DNA of 64,000 nt from Prevotella sp. 10(H) (GCF_000711235.1 NZ_JOMI01000009.1:372001-436000); one strand, 5' to 3'. Positions 1 to 9,408 are shown, counted from the first letter of the stretch. Notes: a model not told the origin generated them from the sequence alone. Numbers and translations: made by a program.

Positions 1-42
1 GGTAACTGTAGATTCAATCAGATATTTAGTCAATTCGTTCAT
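1..42 (-). CDS. 5' end of an unidentified gene running off the window
   Basis: On the minus strand an ATG at position 42 opens a reading frame that stays open to the window edge and begins MNELTKYLIESTVT. It lies about 90 bp downstream of the sugar transporter, in the same direction, so it may be the next gene of that operon. Fourteen codons are too few to assign a family; it could also be a chance reading frame. Confidence 0.35.
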   Translation of the reverse strand, partial: MNELTKYLIESTVT

Positions 43-134
43 TTTTAGGTCATTTTAAATATACAACTTCCTTAATCAGAAACCAAATTCCTGATTATCA
101 ATCATTTAGCTTATGCTTTATTATTTAATTAATA

Positions 135-1514
135 TTATTTCTTTTGTAGTTTTTCTTCTATTTCTTCAAGAGATATTCCTTTTGTTTCGGGTAATTGTGA
201 TTTAATAAATAAATATCCGAGTACGCAAATAATACCATACAGCCAGAAAGTTCCATAAGCACCTAATCCGCTATTGAGTAGAGGGAAGGTGTATGTGAGG
301 ATGAAACAGGCTGTCCACAACGAAAAAGTAGCTACTGCCATTGCCATACCCCGTATTCGGGTCGGGAATATTTCCGAAATTACTACCCATGTCACAGGTG
401 CCAGAGTCATCGCATAACATGCAATGCCCATCAATACGAGAATAAGTACTGCAATGCCCGAAATCTGGAAATAATAACACGCACCCAAAACAGCATAGAT
501 GCATGCCAGACCGACCGCTCCGAAAAGGAGTAATGATCGTCTGCCCAACTTGTCTACAGTATACATTCCGACTATGGTGAATATGACATTAATAACTCCC
601 GTAATAACTATATTGAACAATATATCGGAAACACCGTATCCGGCTGCTGAGAAAATTTCCTGTGCATAGTTGAAAATCACATTTATGCCACACCATTGTT
701 GAAAAGCAGCGATCACGATTCCAATCAATAATACTTTCGGCATATTGCCCTCTAGGAGCATTTTGTAATTAATTTTTTCTGTATTTTTAGCATTCGTTGC
801 CTTTAATACATCAATCTGCTTTTCTGCATATTCTGTACCGCCTATACGGGTAAATATCTTATTCGATTTTTCAAATCTGTTTTTACTACCCAGCCATCTC
901 GGGCTTTCAGGAATGAGAAATAGTAAAAAGAAGAATACAACGGCAGGGACACCACCTGCCCAAAACATCCAGCGCCAGCCCATCTGCCCGTTCCATGACG
1001 ATAAGATATCTTCTCCTGCAGTTACAGGATCGGCAATCAGCCAGTTTATCAACTGAGCGGATAATATTCCGATAACAATTGTGAGTTGATTGAGGGAAAC
1101 ATATTTGCCGCGTTGCTCTGCCGGTGCAACTTCGGCTATATACATGGGTGATAAGTTGGAGGCTATACCGACTCCTATTCCGCCTAAAATTCTGAAAGCT
1201 ATAAATATCGATAAATTATTGACGATTCCTGTTCCTACTGCAGCCACGATAAATATGACTGCCGCGGTGTACATCAAAGGTTTTCTCCCGTATTTGTCGG
1301 AAAGACTTCCTGAAACCATCACCCCAAGAATACAGCCCAATATAGCACTACCCATTACCCAGCCTTGCATAGCAGGAGAGTTTGCAATATCGAAAAATAG
1401 TTCATAAAACGGTTTTGCACCTCCTACGACTACCCAGTCGTAGCCAAAAAGCAAACCTCCCATTGCAGAAATAAAAGTAATTGTCGGTAGGTATACGGAT
1501 TTATAGTCTTTCAT
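135..1514 (-). CDS. MFS sugar porter (sugar:H+ symporter, XylE/AraE-like)
   Basis: A 459-aa inner-membrane transporter of the major facilitator superfamily, sugar-porter branch. The N-terminal FGYDWVVVGGAKPFYE resembles the FGYD..V..G start of XylE. The first loop has DKYGRKPLM, the middle carries the family signature PESPRWL, the matching second-half loop reads DKLGRRSLLL, and the C-terminus ends PETKGISLEEIEEKL. Twelve hydrophobic segments fit the length. Members import pentoses or hexoses with protons; the substrate cannot be read from sequence. It is divergent from an AraC regulator with a 130-bp shared upstream region, so local control by that regulator is likely. A gene in the same direction may begin just downstream at the window edge. 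Confidence 0.9.
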   Translation of the reverse strand: MKDYKSVYLPTITFISAMGGLLFGYDWVVVGGAKPFYELFFDIANSPAMQGWVMGSAILGCILGVMVSGSLSDKYGRKPLMYTAAVIFIVAAVGTGIVNNLSIFIAFRILGGIGVGIASNLSPMYIAEVAPAEQRGKYVSLNQLTIVIGILSAQLINWLIADPVTAGEDILSSWNGQMGWRWMFWAGGVPAVVFFFLLFLIPESPRWLGSKNRFEKSNKIFTRIGGTEYAEKQIDVLKATNAKNTEKINYKMLLEGNMPKVLLIGIVIAAFQQWCGINVIFNYAQEIFSAAGYGVSDILFNIVITGVINVIFTIVGMYTVDKLGRRSLLLFGAVGLACIYAVLGACYYFQISGIAVLILVLMGIACYAMTLAPVTWVVISEIFPTRIRGMAMAVATFSLWTACFILTYTFPLLNSGLGAYGTFWLYGIICVLGYLFIKSQLPETKGISLEEIEEKLQKK

Positions 1515-1543
1515 GTTTTCAAATTAGATATAATTTCACGATG

Positions 1544-1608
1544 GTAAAATTACAATATCCAAAATACAAAAAAATGTAAGATTTTACTGTTAGCATGTAA
1601 AATATTAC
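1544..1608. promoter_or_regulatory. Candidate AraC operators between transporter and regulator
   Basis: The divergent intergenic region holds GTAAAAT at 1544-1550, its inverse ATTTTAC at 1581-1587 and GTAAAAT again at 1597-1603. The last two form an inverted repeat with a 9-bp spacer, and 1597-1608 (GTAAAATATTAC) is itself nearly palindromic. Repeated half-sites between a sugar transporter and an AraC gene suggest operator function; this is inference. Confidence 0.4.
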
Positions 1609-1644
1609 TATTTTCGCGATAGAAGTAACCTGACTATTTTTATT

Positions 1645-2541
1645 ATGAATAACTATACCGATACCAAAGCTGAAGGTTTTAAAGACGAAAAAGCAATCGT
1701 TACCCCCTACAATATCAGAGAGTTACAAGCTAAAAATAATATCACAAAACAATTGTATGTAACTCATATCGGCTACTATCCCAATGCAAAAGAACACTAT
1801 AGAATCAGACCTAACGGAGGAACTGAAAATATCTTCATTTATTGTAATAAAGGTAGAGGCTGGATCGAGCACGGCGGTGTAAGGCATATTTTGAACAGGA
1901 ATCAGGCATATATTATTCCTAAAGGAGACCCGCATAGTTACGGAGCAGACAAACAAAAGCCATGGAGTATATACTGGATACATTTCAAAGGAGAGAACGC
2001 TCCGGATTTTGCTGCTATTACTAATACTGTAATTACTATTGATGATTCCGACTCCAGTCGCCAACAGGACCGGATACAACTTTTTGAAGAAATATATCAA
2101 AATCTGGAAATGGGGTACCGACCGGAAAATCTTGAATATATCAGTTACTGCCTGATGTATTTTTTTGCCTCGATCAAATACTTACATCAATACAGGGAGA
2201 TTAATAAGGTGAAGGTAGATGATGTTATTCAGAAAAGTATCGTTTTCATGAAAAATAATCTCGAGGAACAAATAACATTGGATGATATTGTAGAACATGT
2301 AAAATATTCTAAATCCCGCTTCATTTCTCTTTTTAAAGAAAAGACTTCTTATTCACCTATAGTCTACTATAATCAATTGCGGATTCAGAGGGCATGTGCT
2401 TATTTACAATTTTCGGAGTTAAAATTAAAAGAGATTTCTTTCCGACTTGGATTCTATGACCCTTTTCATTTTTCAAGGGCCTTTCAACAGCAAATGGAAA
2501 TATCGCCAAGTGAATACAGGAAACGTTATAAGGATAAATAG
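1645..2541 (+). CDS. AraC family transcriptional regulator
   Basis: A 298-aa protein with the two-part AraC layout. Residues about 35-125 form a cupin-like sensing domain (GRGWIEHGG, IIPKGDPHSYGAD, WSIYWIHFKG), the kind that binds a sugar. Residues about 205-297 hold two helix-turn-helix units, ending in the family signature GFYDPFHFSRAFQQ followed by SPSEYRKRYK. It is cytoplasmic and binds DNA, usually as a sugar-responsive activator. It is divergent from the sugar transporter, so that transporter is the natural target. The inducer is not evident. A hairpin with a T-run follows the stop codon. Confidence 0.9.
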   Translation: MNNYTDTKAEGFKDEKAIVTPYNIRELQAKNNITKQLYVTHIGYYPNAKEHYRIRPNGGTENIFIYCNKGRGWIEHGGVRHILNRNQAYIIPKGDPHSYGADKQKPWSIYWIHFKGENAPDFAAITNTVITIDDSDSSRQQDRIQLFEEIYQNLEMGYRPENLEYISYCLMYFFASIKYLHQYREINKVKVDDVIQKSIVFMKNNLEEQITLDDIVEHVKYSKSRFISLFKEKTSYSPIVYYNQLRIQRACAYLQFSELKLKEISFRLGFYDPFHFSRAFQQQMEISPSEYRKRYKDK

Positions 2542-2559
2542 CCAGTAAATAAACAAAAG

Positions 2560-2587
2560 ACCTTAGTAAAATACTAAAGCCTTTTTG
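2560..2587 (+). terminator. Intrinsic terminator after the AraC gene
   Basis: CTTAGTA and TACTAAAG form a short stem (2562-2568 with 2572-2579) followed by CTTTTTG. It sits between the convergent AraC gene and DUF805 gene. Confidence 0.55.
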
Positions 2588-2612
2588 TCTGATTTTAAAA
2601 GAATGAATGAAA

Positions 2613-4406
2613 CTATAGCGCCTGTCTTCTTTTAGTAATTTTATCCTTAATGTCATATGCCTGCGAAACGATAGAGGGAGGTACCTGACCTATTGCAGAA
2701 ATGATGTGGCCCAGATAGTAATTCCAATCCAAAGTAATCACAATCGAATCCAAGGCACATTTGCGGCACCTCGCCCAACTTCCCATAAGATAAAATTCAT
2801 CTTTGCTGATTGATCCACTGCAGGCATCGCACATACCGCCCATTCCTCTTCCTGCCTGCATATACAGATAAGCTTCATTTCGGAAATGTATCAGCAGGTT
2901 CATGAATAGCGGTTTCAGCAGTTCTGTTTCATCATCGCTCATTTTCTGAGGTTTGAGGTGGGTAAGATAATCTTCAAGCATGCTGTACGCTTCTTCTTTC
3001 GTAAATGCGGGTGTAGTGACAAGAGGCTTGAAAGCATCGATAGAAAAGCGAATGTCTTCTTTTAATATCTCTTCTGTAGCGGCTGCATCCGGCTTTTCTT
3101 CGGGAAGTTCTGCTTTCATCTTTTCAATAATGGATTCAAGCCCGTTAGTTGCAACAACATATAAATTGTCCTTTATGGCAACCTGAAGATCGCCATAAGG
3201 AGTTTTGTACGTCCAGTACACCTTACCCCTCTCTGATGCCGGAACAGTGGCGAACTTTGCAAAAATCGTTTCGGCTGTCATCTTGAAGTCGGGTTGCCCG
3301 AACATTGCTACTATATCACTCTCTTTTGTATTAATCCTTACTTTCTCCAGATTAGATAATGTGAATACTTTTTCCGGCTCTTTTATTTTTGGCGTGCTTA
3401 GGGTTTCCGTAGGTTTCTGAAGATTTGTATGTATATTATTTTCCACTACGTTTGTTTGTCGAACTGTTTCTGGCGGATAGAACGTTGCCACAAAAACAAT
3501 ATAGGCAACAGGAAAAAGTAAAAAAAGCAGGAAAAATATATCTTTCCAGTTATTAAGCGGCATGCCATAACTTATCCTGAAATAAGCAGACCATAAAAAA
3601 TTCATAGCTGAAAGTACAATAACAGCTATTGCCAAAATACGGAGAAGATCTTTATTCTGTTGGAAATATAAGCAGCACACAGTAAATATAACCAAAGCCA
3701 AAAGAGACAGAAAACTGATCCATGCTGTAGGCCCTAACGAAAATATATTGTTTATATTCATCAGTAAAAATACGGCTGATGCGGCCAACATGAGTTGCAT
3801 CGCATTTCTTGCCTTTCCTTGCATGTAGGATATACTTGTTCCGCCCAAAAGGAAAATACCTGCCGCCAACAATAATGCATAGCCAATGACATTGATAAAT
3901 TGCCCGAAAGACCAATAACCGTCCAACAACGCCGGCAAAGTGTTTCCCATAAAAAAAATAATCCCCAGAGAAGCAGCTACGGTTAATACCACACCTGCAC
4001 TTTTCAATTTCTGTGGTTCGCTGAAGATTTCCGCTGAGGTTTTCGGATTCGGTCCGTACTTGTTTTCTGATTCCTCACCTTTGGTAAGCATCAGTACCAA
4101 TAACCATATACCTCCAATGAATGGAATCAACGCGATAAGCAACATCCAGCCGCTCTTGCCGATATCGTGCAGGCGGCGGACGGCAACCGCCAGTCCCGGC
4201 AATAACATCATGGCATAATAGCTCAGATATACATTGGGTAATGCATCTTGAATATCCCTGCCTATGCCGGCAATAACCAAGGCAACCAGAAACGTCCACG
4301 CCCAGAAAAACAGCAGGTTGAACAATACAAACATCCAGTATTCTCTGCGGCGTGCCCGTCCGCTAAAATCGGCATAATGCCGAAGAACTTTAATAAACCA
4401 TTTCAT
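2613..4406 (-). CDS. DUF805 membrane protein with BamE-like and CxxC-pair extensions
   Basis: A 597-aa protein, far longer than a usual DUF805 protein (about 120 aa). Residues 1-125 are the DUF805 module: FSGRARRREYWMF, then membrane helices and RRLHDIGKSGWMLLI, ending KYGPNPK. Residues about 138-320 add several more membrane helices. A soluble part follows: VRINTKESDIVAMFGQPDF and YWTYKTPYGDLQV resemble the BamE/SmpA fold. The C-terminus has two CxxC pairs (CDAC and CRKC, roughly residues 525-560), which look like a metal-binding ribbon. It is the last gene of a six-gene operon and starts 25 bp after the lipoprotein gene. Function unknown; DUF805 proteins are inner-membrane proteins of unclear role. 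Confidence 0.8.
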   Translation of the reverse strand: MKWFIKVLRHYADFSGRARRREYWMFVLFNLLFFWAWTFLVALVIAGIGRDIQDALPNVYLSYYAMMLLPGLAVAVRRLHDIGKSGWMLLIALIPFIGGIWLLVLMLTKGEESENKYGPNPKTSAEIFSEPQKLKSAGVVLTVAASLGIIFFMGNTLPALLDGYWSFGQFINVIGYALLLAAGIFLLGGTSISYMQGKARNAMQLMLAASAVFLLMNINNIFSLGPTAWISFLSLLALVIFTVCCLYFQQNKDLLRILAIAVIVLSAMNFLWSAYFRISYGMPLNNWKDIFFLLFLLFPVAYIVFVATFYPPETVRQTNVVENNIHTNLQKPTETLSTPKIKEPEKVFTLSNLEKVRINTKESDIVAMFGQPDFKMTAETIFAKFATVPASERGKVYWTYKTPYGDLQVAIKDNLYVVATNGLESIIEKMKAELPEEKPDAAATEEILKEDIRFSIDAFKPLVTTPAFTKEEAYSMLEDYLTHLKPQKMSDDETELLKPLFMNLLIHFRNEAYLYMQAGRGMGGMCDACSGSISKDEFYLMGSWARCRKCALDSIVITLDWNYYLGHIISAIGQVPPSIVSQAYDIKDKITKRRQAL

Positions 4407-4431
4407 CTATGGGATAGTTTTATCATGATAA

Positions 4432-5232
4432 TCATTTTCTTTCAATAGGTTGAAGAGGAAGTTCAAAACGAATATATTTTACGGCTGTGTTATTAATTGC
4501 TGCTTTCGACAATTGGGATTCATCTATTCCTGTAGCCAATATATTCAGTGCAGAACCATTGTACGCCAATACTGTAACCTTGTCTTTTACTACTTTTAAT
4601 GTTTTGGATGTATATGATTTTCCTCTGCTATCCGTAACTTTTGCGACATAGCTGCCTGCTTCCACATCATAGGTAAACTGATAGCCGGGTTCAAGCACAT
4701 CCGTATCGGAGCCGAGATGCTCTCCATCGCCATCGTAAAGGTCGAGTTTTACAATATCGTAGTTATCACTAAGGTTCTGAATAATTAAAGCACCTTCACC
4801 TTCCTCCACCGGAGGTTCCACAACATCTTCAGAAAGAGTGAACTCTATATTGCCGGCTGCGGTACCCAGCATGATAAGGGCAATGGAATTGACGAATGAC
4901 AGCGTAAGTTTTCCGTTTCGCAAATACCCCATAGCCAAGATAGTCTTGGAGGTATTTGTAAATGTAATTTTGCCTGTATTCGCAATATCATATGTTCCTC
5001 TGTCGTACGAGCCTCCTTTACCCGGCTCAGATATCGTAAAATCATAATCCGATGCGGTTATTAACAATGTGAGGTTATATTTTCCTGATGTGGTTACCCA
5101 TTTCCCGACAATGTCCGTTTCTTCTATTTCATATTCATATTCTTCTTCTTTCTCTTCTTCATCGTTATCTTTCGAACAAGAAACGAGTCCGAATAAGATG
5201 CTGAGGATACATACTAACCAGATTTTATTCAT
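4432..5232 (-). CDS. Surface-type lipoprotein, function unknown
   Basis: A 266-aa lipoprotein. The signal peptide ends in the lipobox LVSC, and the cysteine is followed by a very acidic stretch (SKDNDEEEKEEEYEYEIEE), which fits the Bacteroidetes lipoprotein export signal for surface display. Residues about 35-130 (DIVGKWVTTSGKYNLTLLI, GTYDIANTGKITFTN) resemble lipocalin-like domains that begin with GKW. The C-terminal half (ALIIQNLSDNYDIVKLDLYD, YTYDVEAGSYVAKVTDSRG) looks like a beta-sandwich. It lies 11 bp after the DUF2846-like gene in the same operon. No specific role can be assigned. Confidence 0.75.
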   Translation of the reverse strand: MNKIWLVCILSILFGLVSCSKDNDEEEKEEEYEYEIEETDIVGKWVTTSGKYNLTLLITASDYDFTISEPGKGGSYDRGTYDIANTGKITFTNTSKTILAMGYLRNGKLTLSFVNSIALIMLGTAAGNIEFTLSEDVVEPPVEEGEGALIIQNLSDNYDIVKLDLYDGDGEHLGSDTDVLEPGYQFTYDVEAGSYVAKVTDSRGKSYTSKTLKVVKDKVTVLAYNGSALNILATGIDESQLSKAAINNTAVKYIRFELPLQPIERK

Positions 5233-5243
5233 AATAATATATT

Positions 5244-5813
5244 TTAGGCCTCTACATGCATATCTGCAGTAAGCTGGGTTATCTTATCATTCTTTTCTTT
5301 CTTTTCCTGAAATTTCTTCATTGCTTTGCCCATAGAATCACTGTCCTCATTATTTACCGGAGTGTCACTTTCCATAGAAACTTTTTCTCCTTTGTTCTTG
5401 GCAAGCAGTTTCATAAATTTTTCCTTTTCCTTTTCGTACTTCTTCGAGTTTTTATCCAGAGGAGCCAGTTTTATGCGAGCCTTTAATGCGCCCATCTTAG
5501 CCTGAGCATCTACAACATAGATTCTTCCAGCTTCCAGGTTTGCTTCCACATAGTCGGCATTTTCGCTCTTACCGATAAACACATGAGATCCCGGATCACA
5601 CTCATAGGCCACGAACTGCCCGGGTTTCAACTTGCCGATAAGTTCTTCCCCATCATATATAGAGAAACTTATTAATGAGCCGACAGAGGATGTCCTTATA
5701 AAATACACTATGCTTTTGCCCTCTGCCGGTTGTATCATTTCCACTTGGGGTTCCTGTGCATAAGATGTTATAGCAAAGGATAATAAAATAGTAAATAAAA
5801 GATATCTGATCAT
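5244..5813 (-). CDS. Secreted DUF2846-like protein
   Basis: A 189-aa protein with a cleavable signal peptide ending near TSYAQ. Residues about 30-110 match the pattern of DUF2846 domains: GKSIVYFIRTSS, a short IYDGEELIGKLKPGQF segment, and YECDPGSHVFIGKSEN. The C-terminus is lysine-rich and probably helical (KKYEKEKEKFMKLLAKNKGEK, then KKFQEKKEKNDKI). It is a periplasmic or outer-membrane-associated protein of unknown function, fourth gene of the six-gene envelope operon. Family assignment is from pattern memory only. Confidence 0.65.
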   Translation of the reverse strand: MIRYLLFTILLSFAITSYAQEPQVEMIQPAEGKSIVYFIRTSSVGSLISFSIYDGEELIGKLKPGQFVAYECDPGSHVFIGKSENADYVEANLEAGRIYVVDAQAKMGALKARIKLAPLDKNSKKYEKEKEKFMKLLAKNKGEKVSMESDTPVNNEDSDSMGKAMKKFQEKKEKNDKITQLTADMHVEA

Positions 5814-5857
5814 GATTAAAGTTGTCTTTTTTGTTTTGAAATGAGTTATAGTTATTG

Positions 5858-6454
5858 TCAGAATTTATAACCTACCGAAAGTTTAAAATTTCTGGTTTCA
5901 GCCTTATCGTTATATTTCTGCATGATATTCACAAAGCCGAGTTCCCCGCCCATGGTAAAGCAGAATTTCTGATATTCCAGCGCAACACCGAAATTCATAC
6001 CGCTATCAAACTTTTTCAATGCTATCTTACTGAAAGTATCCTGTTCGTAGTTGCCCTGTTTTATCTTCCCGTGTACTCCGTACGCGAAATATGGCCCCAA
6101 GCTCATTACAATAGCCGTTTCTTCCGACAAGCTTAGTTTGTAAGCTGCAGATAAAGGCAGTTGCACGTAGGCAGCCGTTACTTCCTGATCGGTTGATAAT
6201 TCGATCGTCACACCTTTAAGTGTGTATTCCAACCCTGTCAGCAAATACCATTCGGGAGTGAATGCATAATCGAGTGTAAATCCGGCGTGGAAACCTGCTT
6301 TTGTTTTGGTATTGTCATAGTTGCCCTTACTCGAACCGACATTGGAGAGGTTAAGTCCGGCTTTTATTCCGAAGGTTACTTTCTTTTCCTGAGCATTGAT
6401 CGATAGCACAGATAAAAGAAATAATGAGAAAAGAAGTGTTTTTAATGCTTTCAT
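5858..6454 (-). CDS. Small outer-membrane beta-barrel (porin family) protein
   Basis: A 198-aa protein with a signal peptide ending SINAQ. The mature part starts KKVTFGIKAGLNLSNVGSS, typical of Bacteroidetes eight-stranded outer-membrane proteins, continues with alternating strands (GFHAGFTLDYAFTPEWYLLTG), and ends FKLSVGYKF with the terminal phenylalanine of barrel proteins. It should insert in the outer membrane through Bam. Third gene of the operon, 49 bp after the small two-helix membrane protein gene. No ligand can be inferred. Confidence 0.8.
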   Translation of the reverse strand: MKALKTLLFSLFLLSVLSINAQEKKVTFGIKAGLNLSNVGSSKGNYDNTKTKAGFHAGFTLDYAFTPEWYLLTGLEYTLKGVTIELSTDQEVTAAYVQLPLSAAYKLSLSEETAIVMSLGPYFAYGVHGKIKQGNYEQDTFSKIALKKFDSGMNFGVALEYQKFCFTMGGELGFVNIMQKYNDKAETRNFKLSVGYKF

Positions 6455-6503
6455 AATAAAATTTGTATTAGTAATAATTAAAAGTGTATATATGTAAGTA
6501 ATC

Positions 6504-6824
6504 TTATTTCATTTTTTTACGGCGCGCTGCAAGAGCTTCTTTGAGTTCGGCATTGGTAATCCCTAACATATCTTGATGTTTTTTTACTGCTTTTCGGCTA
6601 GACAGAGCTATAATCATTGCGGCAATCAGTGTGGTAAAAAGTACTGCAAGACCGACCAGACCTCCTAATGAAATGATAGCGATCAATCCCACTATTTGCA
6701 ATGCAAGTGCGATGAAGCCTGATTTTTCCTGATCGTTCATTTTTTGTTTCAATTCACCAAATATTTTCGTATCGAATGATTTTCCGAAATCATCTTGTGA
6801 CAATTCGTCAATTACTTTACTCAT
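6504..6824 (-). CDS. Small membrane protein, two helices, unknown function
   Basis: A 106-aa protein with a polar N-terminus of about 37 residues (DELSQDDFGKSFDTKIFGE), two adjoining hydrophobic stretches (IALALQIVGLIAIISLGG and LVGLAVLFTTLIAAMIIAL) that probably make a helical hairpin, and a basic tail ending ARRKKMK. No family is recognised. It lies 10 bp after the first gene of the operon and in its direction, so translation is probably linked. Confidence 0.65.
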   Translation of the reverse strand: MSKVIDELSQDDFGKSFDTKIFGELKQKMNDQEKSGFIALALQIVGLIAIISLGGLVGLAVLFTTLIAAMIIALSSRKAVKKHQDMLGITNAELKEALAARRKKMK

Positions 6825-6834
6825 ATCTTTAGTA

Positions 6835-7290
6835 TTAGTTGGTTATAGGTTTTTTTGTTTTTGCATCGAAGACAACTTTGTGCTCTTTGTCATCGACACT
6901 GAAGAAGATGATTTTTGCAGGGAGAATCTTTGTCGGGAATCCGACTAACATACCGTCTTCCTCAATTGAAAATGAATTAGCGGACACTGTTTTGCCGTTC
7001 GAAATGATCTCCACTCCCACCGACGGGCGTACATTATATACTTTATCCCCGGCCTGCACCTGCCAAAATTTATGTTTTTTCCCACTCAGCGAGCCGTCTA
7101 CCTTTACTTCTACGTTTCCGTCTTTATTTTTGGCAACCCTGATTATCCCGAGCGAATAATCTACTTCTCCCAGTTTTACTGTATGTAATACTCCTTTATC
7201 GCTCTGCTGAGCAATTAAGTCTTGTGGCATAAAGATTCCTGATAAGAAAAGTAATACGGCTGCGAAAACCACCCAATAAATTCTCCTCAT
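6835..7290 (-). CDS. Secreted protein of unknown function, first gene of envelope operon
   Basis: A 151-aa protein with a strong N-terminal signal sequence (RRIYWVVFAAVLLFLSG, cleavage probably near LIAQ). The mature domain looks all-beta (VKLGEVDYSLGIIRVAKN, KHKFWQVQAGDKVYNV, VGFPTKILPAKIIFF) and has no cysteines or recognisable motif. It opens a six-gene minus-strand operon whose gaps are only 10 to 49 bp. A -7 promoter motif lies about 90 bp upstream. No function can be assigned. Confidence 0.65.
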   Translation of the reverse strand: MRRIYWVVFAAVLLFLSGIFMPQDLIAQQSDKGVLHTVKLGEVDYSLGIIRVAKNKDGNVEVKVDGSLSGKKHKFWQVQAGDKVYNVRPSVGVEIISNGKTVSANSFSIEEDGMLVGFPTKILPAKIIFFSVDDKEHKVVFDAKTKKPITN

Positions 7291-7380
7291 AATAAAGTAG
7301 TTATGTTAATATTCTTAGATTTCCGGTTGTCATAATTATCCATTTATCATTTTTGACAATAAATGTTATAAAAGACTAAA

Positions 7381-7388
7381 CAAATGTA
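7381..7388 (-). promoter_or_regulatory. -7 promoter motif for the six-gene envelope operon
   Basis: CAAATGTA on the plus strand is TACATTTG on the coding strand, matching Bacteroidetes TAnnTTTG. It would give a leader of about 84 nt before the first gene. A TTTG element at the usual distance is not seen. Confidence 0.5.
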
Positions 7389-7514
7389 TGAGGGATGACA
7401 GTATCTGACAATTACCCAAAAGGGTGATTTTTAAGTATAATCAGAAGATTTTTGATTTAAAATAAAAAAGAATCAGTATAAAATGTCGTACTTTATCGGG
7501 CAAATCTTTCATTT

Positions 7515-9401
7515 ATGATTATAACCGATAATACATTCTTTAGAGGAATACTAAGATTTATGCTTTTACTTGGGGTCTTTTCAGTTTGCAAGAATGTTTT
7601 TGCAAATGATAGTACAATTTGGGATAAGGCAAGCTTTACGGCAGATTCGTTGAAACTGGAGCTGAAAAAAAAGCCGCATACCGAAAAGGAACTATTTTCT
7701 ATCTACTCCGATATCGTGGGTGCCTATTCCGGATTTGCGCAAGACAGTGTGGTAGTATATGCGCCCAAGGCTATTGAATATGCCCGAAAATTTAAAGAGC
7801 ATGCCATAGAAATGAACTTGTCCCGTACGATGGGAGTCGCTTATACTTTCAAAGCAGAATATGATACGGCAATTGCTATTTTTAAATCTTTAATAGAAAT
7901 AGATATAAAACGAGGGGATAAAAGATCAGCAGCAGAAACTCTTTCGTTGATCGCATTTACATATGCCAAAGAGGGAAAATATAATACAGCGATCGATTAT
8001 TATCTGGAAATACTGAAAATATCGGAGAATGAGGGTTGGACAGAAGACTGCGTAAGGGCATTAACTAACCTGAGCGAAATCAATAGAAAGTTGAGTAATA
8101 CACAAACAGCCCTGCAATATCTGAAGCAGGCGGAAGAAGAGAGCAATAAACTAAGTGAGGACAGATATAATTGGAGAATAGCCCATATATACAACGAATA
8201 TGCATACAATTACATTGAAGAAGGTGATCCGGACAAGGCAATTGTATACCTGCAAAAAGCGGATAGCGTCAATATGGGTATTGTAAACAAATGTTATACA
8301 AAAAGTCTGTTGGCAACCGCTTACCTACAAAGAAAAGACTATGACCAGGCGCTCATGTACGCAAAAGAATCCTACAGGCAGGCAGATTTAATAAAAGATA
8401 AGAACCTCTATATCAATGCAAGAAAATGTTTATCAGACGTTTACATGGCGCAGAAGAATTATGTAGCAGCCGAGGCTGAGGCACTTAAAGCCTGGCAAAC
8501 CGATTCTACAGACTTAGATGAATCGAGGATCATAGCAGAGAATATTGCCCTGGCAAATATCTACATGCATAACATGGAGAAAGCTGCATACTACTTCAAA
8601 CGATATTCTGAACTAAACAAATTGTATTCTGAGAAGAGTTTTCATACAACCGTATCCGATTTAGCTGTCAAATACGAAACCGATAAAAAAGAGTTCCGTA
8701 TCACTTCCCTCGAAAAAGAAAAGCAGCTATATACATGGCTAGGCGTTGCGGGGATTTTGTTTGCTGTCGCCTTAGGGTTCGTTCTATGGCTGAATCTCAG
8801 GAATGCTAAGAAAGAAAAACAGCTAATAGCAACCCGGTCGGTTATGGATGGCGAAATGAGAGAACGCACACGTCTGGCACGTGACCTCCACGACCGCCTG
8901 AGCGGAAATCTTTCGGCAGTAAAGATAGAACTTAACGATACAGTGTCACTATCAAATGTCAACAATAAACTGGACGGCTGTATTGAAGAAGTCCGCCGGG
9001 TGGCTCACAACCTCATGCCCGTTTCCTTACGTTATGGGATTAAAACTGCGCTGGAAGATTTTGCCACTCAATTTCCTTTTGTTCATTTTCATTTTTTCGG
9101 ACAGGATAATCGCTTTGAAGAGAGAGCGGAATTTGTTCTTTACTGCTGTGCCAATGAGTTGGTAAACAATTCTCTCAAGCATTCGGGTGCAAAAAACATC
9201 AATTTGCAACTGGTTCAGGATAAAAAGCATATAACGCTTACAGTCCAGGACGACGGCAAGGGATATGATGAAAAATCTATAAAGAAAGGATTGGGCTTAA
9301 AGAATATTTATGACCGGGTGACCTCTTATAATGGAAAGATCGACGTGGTATCATTACCCGGTAAAGGCACAGAGACAACTATAGAATTGAAAATAAAATA
9401 G
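7515..9401 (+). CDS. TPR-domain sensor histidine kinase
   Basis: A 628-aa membrane sensor. After a signal sequence come TPR-like helical repeats (about residues 60-380, for example GVAYTFKAEYDTAIAIF and AFTYAKEGKYNTAIDYY), a single membrane helix (about 408-430, WLGVAGILFAVALGFVLWL), a HisKA_3 dimerisation helix with ARDLHDRLSGNL (His459 the likely phosphorylated residue), and an HATPase with NELVNNSLKHSG, DDGKGYD and GLGLKNIYDR. The layout is that of NarL-class kinases with a periplasmic TPR sensor. The response regulator starts 7 bp downstream. The signal is unknown; the divergent envelope operon and the downstream sigma/Sus locus are possible targets. Confidence 0.9.
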   Translation: MIITDNTFFRGILRFMLLLGVFSVCKNVFANDSTIWDKASFTADSLKLELKKKPHTEKELFSIYSDIVGAYSGFAQDSVVVYAPKAIEYARKFKEHAIEMNLSRTMGVAYTFKAEYDTAIAIFKSLIEIDIKRGDKRSAAETLSLIAFTYAKEGKYNTAIDYYLEILKISENEGWTEDCVRALTNLSEINRKLSNTQTALQYLKQAEEESNKLSEDRYNWRIAHIYNEYAYNYIEEGDPDKAIVYLQKADSVNMGIVNKCYTKSLLATAYLQRKDYDQALMYAKESYRQADLIKDKNLYINARKCLSDVYMAQKNYVAAEAEALKAWQTDSTDLDESRIIAENIALANIYMHNMEKAAYYFKRYSELNKLYSEKSFHTTVSDLAVKYETDKKEFRITSLEKEKQLYTWLGVAGILFAVALGFVLWLNLRNAKKEKQLIATRSVMDGEMRERTRLARDLHDRLSGNLSAVKIELNDTVSLSNVNNKLDGCIEEVRRVAHNLMPVSLRYGIKTALEDFATQFPFVHFHFFGQDNRFEERAEFVLYCCANELVNNSLKHSGAKNINLQLVQDKKHITLTVQDDGKGYDEKSIKKGLGLKNIYDRVTSYNGKIDVVSLPGKGTETTIELKIK

Positions 9402-9408
9402 CTGTAAT

